Positions 16,364 to 22,450 of a stretch of DNA of 25,402 nt are shown one piece after another; within the stretch, counting starts at the first letter, position 1; every line of letters starts with the position of its first letter. The notes under the pieces are model-generated. The model did not search any database, was not told the origin of the DNA, and saw only the letters and a list, made by a program, of their open reading frames with translations. Origin of the DNA: an uncultured Verrucomicrobiota bacterium (GTDB lineage: Bacteria; Verrucomicrobiota; Verrucomicrobiia; Chthoniobacterales; SZAS-18); NCBI GenBank assembly GCA_937871685.1, contig CALMOL010000060.1, positions 6,324 to 31,725 of the forward strand, read 5' to 3'. The position numbers were made by a program, and so were the translations under genes.

Positions 16364-16384
16364 GCGCGGCATGGGGGGAGCAAT

Positions 16385-16942
16385 TCACGGCGGCGTCTCG
16401 CGGCCGTAGCGAAGGCGCACGAGCGTCGCGGGGCCGGCGCGCGGCGCGGTGAGCACGAGCAGGCGGTCGAACGCGGTGGCCGGCAAGGCGTCGATCCTCG
16501 GCCCGCCCAGGCCGGCGATGACCTCGGGGAGCGAGGCGTCGTGCCCGGCCACCAGCGCCACCGCGCCGGCGGGAAGGACGCGCAGGCGTTGGACCAGCTC
16601 GGCGTTTGCCCCGGCGTCGAGCACCGTGGGCGTGAGGGCAAGCTTCTCGGCCAAGGGGCGGACGGTCTGCTGCGTGCGCCGGAAATGCGTGGCGTAGATC
16701 GCGGTGACGCCCGCGTCGGCGAGCACGCGGGCAAGGGTCTCGGCGCGCTCGCGCCCGGCCGGCGTCAGGTCGGGGTCCTGGTCCTTGAGCGCCGTGCCCG
16801 GCGGCGAAGATGCCTTCTCGCCGTGGCGCACGAGAATCACGGTGAGCGCTGGAACGGGTGGCTCAGTGGCGGCCGCCCGCGAGGAGAAGCCCGCCGTGCA
16901 AAACAGCGCGATCAACCCGAGACCACGGAGCAGGCTACTCAT
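16385..16942 (-). CDS. Secreted histidine phosphatase family protein (SixA/PhoE-like)
   Basis: 185 residues from the ATG at 16942, chosen because it puts a normal signal peptide first (MSSLLRGLGLIALFCTAGFSSRAAA). Alternative ATGs at 16990 and 16999 would add a Pro-rich stretch. The catalytic RHG motif is at 39-41 (VILVRHGEK), followed by DLTPAGRERAETLARVL, a second arginine region HFRRTQQTVRPLAE at 86-98, and the second histidine at 134 (LVAGHD). This is the histidine phosphatase superfamily, which uses a phosphohistidine intermediate. Small members act on phosphoproteins or small phosphate esters; the substrate here cannot be told from sequence. It lies 79 bp downstream of the NTF2-like gene on the same strand and may share its transcript. 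Confidence 0.85.
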   Translation of the reverse strand: MSSLLRGLGLIALFCTAGFSSRAAATEPPVPALTVILVRHGEKASSPPGTALKDQDPDLTPAGRERAETLARVLADAGVTAIYATHFRRTQQTVRPLAEKLALTPTVLDAGANAELVQRLRVLPAGAVALVAGHDASLPEVIAGLGGPRIDALPATAFDRLLVLTAPRAGPATLVRLRYGRETPP

Positions 16943-17021
16943 CTGCCGCGCGAAGGCGCCGCCACCATGGGCGGGAGGAGAAGGCGGCATGGCTTTCAAC
17001 GCGAGTTCCCTCGGGATGGAA

Positions 17022-17426
17022 TCAGTCGAATTGGAATCCGTTCACCTTCCAGTCGTCGCCGGACCGGGAGAACGTGAGGCGCAGATTGCGCGAGCTTCCA
17101 TCCGCATGGGTGGCGCTGCCAGACACCTCCCCCACGCTGCTTTTCACGGAGCGGGACGAATAGCTCCATTTCGTCGGCCTCACCTTGTAGCGCTGCATGA
17201 GAACTTCCAGGCCGCCCTTGCTTTCCAGGTCCGCTTGGAGCGAGGCCGTGCACATCGCCGTGGCCTCGCCGTAGCGCTGGTTTTGCAGCGCGGTCATGAA
17301 TAGGTCACCGGTATCCGCCATTGGCCCCGTCAGGCGCATCACGAAGAAGAAGATGCCGCCGCCGAGCACGAGGGCCGCCGCGAGGGCGAGGCCGCAGCCG
17401 AGGAAAACGCCTTGCTTCGTTGTCAT
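17022..17426 (-). CDS. Small membrane-anchored NTF2-like protein, unknown function
   Basis: 134 residues. One hydrophobic helix at 8-31 (FLGCGLALAAALVLGGGIFFFVM) forms an N-terminal anchor or an uncleaved signal. The rest (38-134) has the helix-helix-strand order of small NTF2-like domains of the DUF4864/DUF4878 type: DTGDLFMTALQNQRYGEATAMCT, then beta strands, then a typical end RSGDDWKVNGFQFD. Such proteins are common and mostly uncharacterised. It is the first gene of a possible two-gene unit with the histidine phosphatase and is divergent from livK. Confidence 0.65.
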   Translation of the reverse strand: MTTKQGVFLGCGLALAAALVLGGGIFFFVMRLTGPMADTGDLFMTALQNQRYGEATAMCTASLQADLESKGGLEVLMQRYKVRPTKWSYSSRSVKSSVGEVSGSATHADGSSRNLRLTFSRSGDDWKVNGFQFD

Positions 17427-17628
17427 CCGCCGCCGTTAGCGGCGCGGCTTGGAGAGTCAAGCTTGCCTGGGAACCGTCCAGGATTCTGCCATTCGGAAAA
17501 CGGTTTCGTAATTCTGGGTCCGAGATCGCTTTTATGCTCGCAAAGCCACGGCAAACGGCGCGACAACTAACCTTCCCCCGCCGGCGATTCCCCGCGCCGG
17601 TCCGTCCCTCATCCCGCTCGTTTCTCCC

Positions 17629-18864
17629 ATGCACCCGCGCTTCCTCTCTCGCCTCGCGTTGATTCTGGGCCTGGCGCTCTCCCCTGCGCTCTCGCCCGCG
17701 CAGGAACCCCTCAAGATCGGCGCCCCGCAGCCGATGACCGGTCCCGACGCTCCCTTCGGCGACAAGTTCAAGAAGGCTTACACAATGGCCCTCGACGAGA
17801 TCAACGCCAAGGGCGGCATCAACGGCCGCAAGCTCGAGATCGTCCTCGAGGACCACCAGGCCAAGAACCCGCTCGCCGCCACCGTGGCCGAGAAGCTCAT
17901 CACGCAGGGCAAGGTGCTCGTGCTCACCGGCGGTCGCGCGTCCGGCCAGGCGATGGAGATCGCGTCGGTGGCCCAGCGCCTCAAGACGCCCTACCTCGTG
18001 GATCATCCCTCGGCCGACGCCATCACCTCGAAGGGCTTCGACTGGGTGTTCCGCAACAATCCCACCGGCTCCATTTACCCCGAGGCGTGGAAGAAGTTCG
18101 TGACCGATGTCCCCGGCGCGATGCCAAAGTCGGCCGCCGTCGTTTACGACAACTCGCTCTTCGGCAAAACCATCGGCAACGCCGTGATGACCTTCCTCAA
18201 ATCGAAGGGCGTGACGATCACCAACGACGAGGCCTACGCGGTGAACTCGCTCGATTTCAAGCCGGTGATGACCAAGGTGAAGGGCAACAACCCGGACTAC
18301 CTGCTGATGGTCGCGGTCTCGACCACCGACGCGATCCTCATGACGCGCCACGCCAAGGAGATCGGCGTGACGCCGCGCGCCTTCGTGGGCTTCGGCGGCG
18401 GCTTCGGCGTGGAGGACTTCGCCAAGCAGCTCGGGCCGCTGGCCGAGAACGTGTATTCGTCGGCCGCGTGGTCGGGCAATCCAAATGACGGCGCCACGGC
18501 GACCTTCTACCAGAACTTCAAGGCGAAGTTCGGCATTTCCCCGCACGAGCACGAGACCGAGGGCTACGCCGCGATGTATATCTTGGCCGACGCGTTCCGG
18601 CGCGCAAAGCTCACCGGCAATCTTGAAGCCGACCGCGCCGCCGTGCGCGAGGCGCTGCTGGCCACGGACATGACCACGGTCTTTGGCAAGACGAAGTTCG
18701 GCAACTACGCCGGCCCGCTCGGGGACAACTACGTGAACCAAAACGTAAACTCTCCCGAGCACGTGGTGCTGGCCCAATGGCGCGGCGGCGTGCTGCTGAA
18801 CGTGTGGCCCAAGGCGATGGCCGAGACGAACTTCGTCTTCCCGGAGCCGCCGGAGAAGAAGTAA
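17629..18864 (+). CDS. livK: Branched-chain amino acid type ABC transporter, substrate-binding protein
   Basis: 411 residues. Signal peptide MHPRFLSRLALILGLALSPALSPA, cleaved near residue 24; no lipobox cysteine, so a soluble periplasmic protein. The mature part begins LKIGAPQPMTGPDAPFGDKFKKAYTMALDEINAKGGINGRKLEIVLEDHQ, the classic opening of the Peripla_BP_6 (LivJ/LivK/AmiC) fold, and continues with YDNSLFGKTIGNAVMTFLKSKG, the start of the second lobe. The ligand could be leucine/isoleucine/valine, another amino acid, an amide or urea; the symbol marks family, not substrate. It heads a livK-H-M-G-F cluster. The 202-bp region upstream is shared with the divergent NTF2-like gene. Confidence 0.88.
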   Translation: MHPRFLSRLALILGLALSPALSPAQEPLKIGAPQPMTGPDAPFGDKFKKAYTMALDEINAKGGINGRKLEIVLEDHQAKNPLAATVAEKLITQGKVLVLTGGRASGQAMEIASVAQRLKTPYLVDHPSADAITSKGFDWVFRNNPTGSIYPEAWKKFVTDVPGAMPKSAAVVYDNSLFGKTIGNAVMTFLKSKGVTITNDEAYAVNSLDFKPVMTKVKGNNPDYLLMVAVSTTDAILMTRHAKEIGVTPRAFVGFGGGFGVEDFAKQLGPLAENVYSSAAWSGNPNDGATATFYQNFKAKFGISPHEHETEGYAAMYILADAFRRAKLTGNLEADRAAVREALLATDMTTVFGKTKFGNYAGPLGDNYVNQNVNSPEHVVLAQWRGGVLLNVWPKAMAETNFVFPEPPEKK

Positions 18865-19023
18865 AGGCGAAGCCTCCAAGGTGGACGGCGCGATCCTTCG
18901 CGCCGGCGGCGGGGGGCGACGCCCCGGGGTTTTTTGGGGGGGGGGGGCCGCGCCCGGGGGGGGGGGGGGCCGCCCCCCGTCCACCTCGAAGGCAAGCGCA
19001 GTGGAGACACCCCACGGTTGCCG
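18865..19023. repeat. Palindromic intergenic element with G-homopolymers between livK and livH
   Basis: GGTGGACGG (18880-18888) is inverted as CCGTCCACC (18977-18985). An inner hairpin GGCGCGA-TCCT-TCGCGCC lies at 18887-18904. The core AGGTGGAYGGCGCG is shared with the palindrome at 16281-16294. Runs of 6 T (18930-18935), 12 G (18936-18947) and 14 G (18956-18969) fill the middle. These are suspicious as sequencing errors across a strong hairpin. A hairpin after a binding protein gene is a common way to lower expression of downstream permease genes. Confidence 0.7.
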
Positions 19024-19890
19024 ATGGAAACCTTTATCCAGAGCCTCGTTTCCGGCGTGCTCACGGGCGCGCTCTACGCGATGATCGCCATGGGGCTCAC
19101 GGTGGTCTTCGGCGTGATGCGCATCATCAACATGGCGCACGGCGAGATGGTGATGCTCGGGATGTTCGGCGCGTGGTGGGCGCAGAAGTCGTGGGGTCTC
19201 GATCCTTTCGTCTCGATCCTCGTCTGGACGCCCGCGATGTTCGCCCTGGGCTTGGCGATCCACCGCTTCCTGCTGCGCAAGATCATGCCGGGCGGCGAGC
19301 TGAACGTGCTGCTCTACACCGCCGGCCTCTCGCTGCTCATCGCCAACCTCGCCCTGCTCGCCTTCTCGGGCGACTACCGCACGATCTCGCTCCCCTACGC
19401 GCTGCGCCCGATGCGGCCTTTCGGCATCGCGGTGCCGATCCCGCTGGCCATCGCCTTCGGGATCGCGCTCGCGCTGACCACGGCGCTGTGGGCCTTTCTC
19501 ACGCGCACCGACACCGGCCGCGCCATTCGCGCCACGGCGCAAAACCCCGAGTCGGCCGCGCTCATGGGCGTGAACGTGCCGCGCATCGAGTCGCTCACCT
19601 TCGCGCTGGGCACCGCGCTGGCCGGCGCGGCCGGCGTGCTGCTCGCGCCCTCGCTCTACCTTTATCCGACCGTGGGCGAGATCCTTAGCGTGAAGTGCTT
19701 CGTGATCGTGGTGCTCGGCGGGCTCGGCTCCATCCCCGGCGCCATCGTCGGGGGCATCCTGCTCTCGGTCGTGGAATCGCTGGGCGCCGTGTATGTGTCG
19801 GTAGCCTGGAAGGACGCCATCGGCTTCGTCCTTTTCCTGCTCGTGCTGCTTTTCCGGCCGGGCGGAATCTGGGGGGTGGCGCGCGCATGA
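19024..19890 (+). CDS. livH: Branched-chain amino acid type ABC transporter permease (LivH family)
   Basis: 288 residues from the ATG at 19024; an ATG at 18934 in the same frame lies in the palindromic repeat and would add Gly/Pro-rich junk. Start METFIQSLVSGVLTGALYAMIAMGLTVVFGVMRIINMAHGEMVMLG is the hallmark of LivH-type permeases. About eight hydrophobic helices follow. The coupling segment GRAIRATAQNPESAALMGVNVPRIESLTFALGTALAGAAGVLL (about 163-205) is the conserved EAA-like cytoplasmic loop that docks on the ATPases. It ends VVLLFRPGGIWG-type (LLFRPGGIWGVARA). Its stop codon overlaps the livM start (ATGA), indicating translational coupling. Confidence 0.92.
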   Translation: METFIQSLVSGVLTGALYAMIAMGLTVVFGVMRIINMAHGEMVMLGMFGAWWAQKSWGLDPFVSILVWTPAMFALGLAIHRFLLRKIMPGGELNVLLYTAGLSLLIANLALLAFSGDYRTISLPYALRPMRPFGIAVPIPLAIAFGIALALTTALWAFLTRTDTGRAIRATAQNPESAALMGVNVPRIESLTFALGTALAGAAGVLLAPSLYLYPTVGEILSVKCFVIVVLGGLGSIPGAIVGGILLSVVESLGAVYVSVAWKDAIGFVLFLLVLLFRPGGIWGVARA

Positions 19891-20900
19891 AAATCGCCGC
19901 CACGGTCCTCGCCATCCTCGCGCTGCTCGGGGCGCCGCTGCTCACGGCGAACCCGTTCGTCCTCCACCTGCTCATCCTTACGCTCTGGGCGGCACTCCTC
20001 GGCGCGGCTTGGAATCTCCTCGGCGGCTACGCGGGCCAAGTCTCCTTCGGACATGCCGCCTACCTCGGCGTGGGCGCCTACGCGACGATGATCCTGCACC
20101 TGCGCGTCGGGTGGTCGCCGTGGCTCGCGCTGCTCGCCGGCGGCGTCCTGGCGGCGGTCTTCGCCGGCCCCATCGGGTGGATCTGCTTCCGGCTGCGCGG
20201 GCCGTATTTCTCGCTCGCCACCCTTGCCGTGGCCGAGATCACGCGCCTCGTCGCGCTGAACTGGGAATCTCTCACCGCCGGCCCGATGGGCCTGCTTGTC
20301 ACCACGCTGCCGCCGCTCACGATTTTCGGCGCGCCGGTGAACTGGGAATCCAAGGCGCCGTTCTACTACGTGATCCTCGCGCTCTCCGCGCTGGTCACAC
20401 TGACCACTTGGCACGTCGCGCGCTCGCGGCTCGGCGCCTTCTTGCTGGCCGTGCGCGAGGACCTCGACAGCGCCGAGGCCGCCGGCATCGACACCGTGCG
20501 CACGCGGGTCCTCGCGCTTGTGCTGTCGGCGTTCTTCGTGGGCGCCGCGGGCGGGTTCTACGCGATCTACTACCGCTACATCGATCCCGACGCCGTCTTC
20601 ACGATCAGCCTGTCGGTCGAGATGGTTTTCGTGCCGGTGGTCGGCGGCATCGCCACGACGTGGGGGCCAATCGTCGGCGCAGTGTTCCTCACCACCATCG
20701 GCGAGGTCTTCCGCGACCGCTTCCAGTCCGGCCACCTCATCTTTTACGGCTTCTTCATGATGATCGTGATCCGCTATCTCCCCGAAGGCATCTGGGGACG
20801 CCTCAGCCAATGGTGGGCGAAACGGTCTGCCACGGCGGCACCGAGGACACGGAGGGGCACGGCTAACGGGAAAAGCCCCTCCCCCACTCCTTCTCCGTGA
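19887..20900 (+). CDS. livM: Branched-chain amino acid type ABC transporter permease (LivM family)
   Basis: 337 residues from the ATG at 19887, which overlaps the livH stop by four bases. It has the LivM hallmark NLLGGYAGQVSFGHAAYLGVGAYATMIL (about 43-70), multiple hydrophobic helices, and the coupling loop LGAFLLAVREDLDSAEAAGIDTVRTRVLALVLSAFFVGAAGGFYA. The natural end appears to be YLPEGIWGRLSQWWAKR. The last ~24 residues (from SATAAPRTRR) are encoded by a palindromic repeat and the stop codon lies in its right arm, so this tail is probably a neutral add-on. It acts with LivH as the membrane channel of the importer. Confidence 0.92.
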   Translation: MKIAATVLAILALLGAPLLTANPFVLHLLILTLWAALLGAAWNLLGGYAGQVSFGHAAYLGVGAYATMILHLRVGWSPWLALLAGGVLAAVFAGPIGWICFRLRGPYFSLATLAVAEITRLVALNWESLTAGPMGLLVTTLPPLTIFGAPVNWESKAPFYYVILALSALVTLTTWHVARSRLGAFLLAVREDLDSAEAAGIDTVRTRVLALVLSAFFVGAAGGFYAIYYRYIDPDAVFTISLSVEMVFVPVVGGIATTWGPIVGAVFLTTIGEVFRDRFQSGHLIFYGFFMMIVIRYLPEGIWGRLSQWWAKRSATAAPRTRRGTANGKSPSPTPSP

Positions 20901-20919
20901 CCTCCGTGCCTCCGTGGCA
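20828..20919. repeat. 92-bp palindromic repeat at the livM/livG junction
   Basis: A 27-base left arm (20828-20854, TGCCACGGCGGCACCGAGG...) is inverted at 20893-20919 (...CCTCCGTGCCTCCGTGGCA) with 24 of 27 positions matching, around a 38-base loop. Sequences of this kind, with CACGGAGG units, recur in many environmental bacterial genomes and give spurious peptides such as HGGTEDTE (personal recall, not searched). Here it provides the livM stop and possibly a livG start. Confidence 0.8.
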
Positions 20920-20934
20920 AAACTTTTCCGCATT

Positions 20935-21663
20935 GTGAAGCCCCTCCTCCAGGCGATTCATCTGACGAAGGACTTCGGCGGCCTGCGGGCCGTTTCGGAC
21001 CTCACGTTTGATCTCCATGCGGGCGAGATCCTCGGCTTGATCGGGCCGAACGGCGCGGGCAAGACGACCGCCTTCAACCTCATGGCCGGCTTCCTGCCCG
21101 CCACCTCGGGCGACGTGCGCCTCGACGGCGCGAGCCTCCTCGGCCTGCGCCCGCACGCCGTGGTGCGGCGCGGCATCGCGCGCACCTTCCAGGTCGTGAA
21201 GCCGTTTCGTCGCCTCTCGGTGCAGGAAAACGTCGCGCTCGCTGCCTTCGGCCACGAGAAGCGCCGCGAGCGCGCCGAAGCCGACGCGCGCGCTCGGCTC
21301 GAGTTCGTCGGCCTCGCCGCGCAGGCCGCGCGTTTCGCGTCCGACCTCACGCTCGGCGAGCAGAAGCGCCTGGAGATCGCCCGCGCGCTGGCGACCCGTC
21401 CGCGCATCCTCTTCCTCGACGAGCCGATGGGCGGCCTGAACCCCTCCGAGGTGGACGCCGCGTGCGAGCTTGTGCGGCGCATCCGCGCCAGCGGCGTGAG
21501 CGTCATCCTCGTCGAGCACCACATGAAGGCCATCATGCGCATTTCCGACCGCGTGGTGGTGCTGAACCACGGCGTGAAGATCGGCGACGCGCCGCCCGCC
21601 GAGATTGTCCAAAACCGCGACGTGGTCGCCGCCTACCTCGGGGAGGGCCACGCCGATGCTTGA
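20935..21663 (+). CDS. livG: Branched-chain amino acid type ABC transporter ATP-binding protein (LivG family)
   Basis: 242 residues from GTG at 20935; a GTG at 20914 in the palindromic repeat would add seven residues (MAKLFRI). I prefer 20935 because KPLLQAIHLTKDFGGLRAVSDL aligns with the usual LivG opening. Walker A GPNGAGKT is at 37-44, Q-loop FQVVKPFRRLSVQENV follows, the signature is LTLGEQKR, Walker B ILFLDEPMGGLNPSE, and the switch His lies in VILVEHHMKAIM. The ABC-signature second Gly is kept, but Ser is replaced by Thr and the first Gly by Leu. LivG-type proteins carry a C-terminal extension after the switch; here it is ISDRVVVLNHGVKIGDAPPAEIVQNRDVVAAYLG. It powers the importer as a heterodimer with LivF. 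Confidence 0.93.
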   Translation: MKPLLQAIHLTKDFGGLRAVSDLTFDLHAGEILGLIGPNGAGKTTAFNLMAGFLPATSGDVRLDGASLLGLRPHAVVRRGIARTFQVVKPFRRLSVQENVALAAFGHEKRRERAEADARARLEFVGLAAQAARFASDLTLGEQKRLEIARALATRPRILFLDEPMGGLNPSEVDAACELVRRIRASGVSVILVEHHMKAIMRISDRVVVLNHGVKIGDAPPAEIVQNRDVVAAYLGEGHADA

Positions 21664-22357
21664 AGTCCAGAACCTCTCCGCTGCCTACGGGGGCGTCACG
21701 GCACTGTGGGACGTGAGCTTCCGCGTGGACGCCGGCGAGATCGTGGCGTTGATCGGCGCGAACGGCGCGGGCAAGACCACCACCCTGCGCGCCCTGTCCG
21801 GCGTGCTGCGCGCGGCCGGCGGCTCGTTCCGCTTCCATGGCGACGAGCTGCGCGGCCGCCCCTCCATGGACATTGTCGCGCGCGGGATCGTCCACGTGCC
21901 GGAAGCGCGGCGCTTGTTCCCTGAGATGTCCGTGCTGGAAAACCTCCTCATGGGCGCCTATCCCACGCCCAAGCCCGGCCGTGCCGATCGCCTGGAGCGC
22001 GTGTTCGCCATCTTCCCGCGGCTCCGCGAGCGCCAGCGGCAGGTGGCCGGCACCCTTTCCGGCGGCGAGCAGCAGATGGCCGCCATCGGCCGCGGCCTCA
22101 TGGCCGACCCCAAGCTGCTGATGCTCGACGAACCCTCGCTCGGCCTCGCCCCGTTGGTGGTGGAGGAAATGTTCCGCGTGGTGCGCGACATCAACGCCGC
22201 CGGCGTCGCCGTGCTGCTCGTGGAGCAAAACACCCGCCACGCCCTCGCCCTGGCCCGGCGCGCCTACGTGCTGGAAGCCGGCCGCGTGACGCTGGCTGGC
22301 CCCGGCCCCGAACTGCTGGCCAACCCCGAGGTGCGGAAGGCGTATCTCGGCCTTTGA
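21656..22357 (+). CDS. livF: Branched-chain amino acid type ABC transporter ATP-binding protein (LivF family)
   Basis: 233 residues from the ATG at 21656, overlapping the livG stop by eight bases, with a GGGGAGGG stretch about ten bases upstream that serves as ribosome-binding site. Walker A GANGAGKT is at 34-41, then PEARRLFPEMSVLENLLMGAY (the LivF-type Q-loop region), signature LSGGEQQM, Walker B LLMLDEPSLGLAP, and VLLVEQNTRHAL where Gln stands in the switch His position. The Gln in this place is normal for LivF. It is the last gene of the importer cluster and is convergent with the GH2 gene 93 bp away. Confidence 0.94.
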   Translation: MLEVQNLSAAYGGVTALWDVSFRVDAGEIVALIGANGAGKTTTLRALSGVLRAAGGSFRFHGDELRGRPSMDIVARGIVHVPEARRLFPEMSVLENLLMGAYPTPKPGRADRLERVFAIFPRLRERQRQVAGTLSGGEQQMAAIGRGLMADPKLLMLDEPSLGLAPLVVEEMFRVVRDINAAGVAVLLVEQNTRHALALARRAYVLEAGRVTLAGPGPELLANPEVRKAYLGL

Positions 22358-22450
22358 TCGAGCCGGCGAGCCGTTGCCGAGCGTCGGAAGTCAGGTCACC
22401 CGATGCGGCGGCCGTCCCGTTCCCGCTTCACGCCGACGTCCCAGCTGGCC

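Noticed and set aside
17427..17628. Promoter for livK with TATGCT at about 17533
   Set aside because: No acceptable -35 hexamer at the right spacing, so I did not list it as a feature.
17305..19542. 745-codon minus-strand open frame opposite livK and livH
   Set aside because: Runs through two clear transporter genes and a repeat with biased composition; no recognisable domain.
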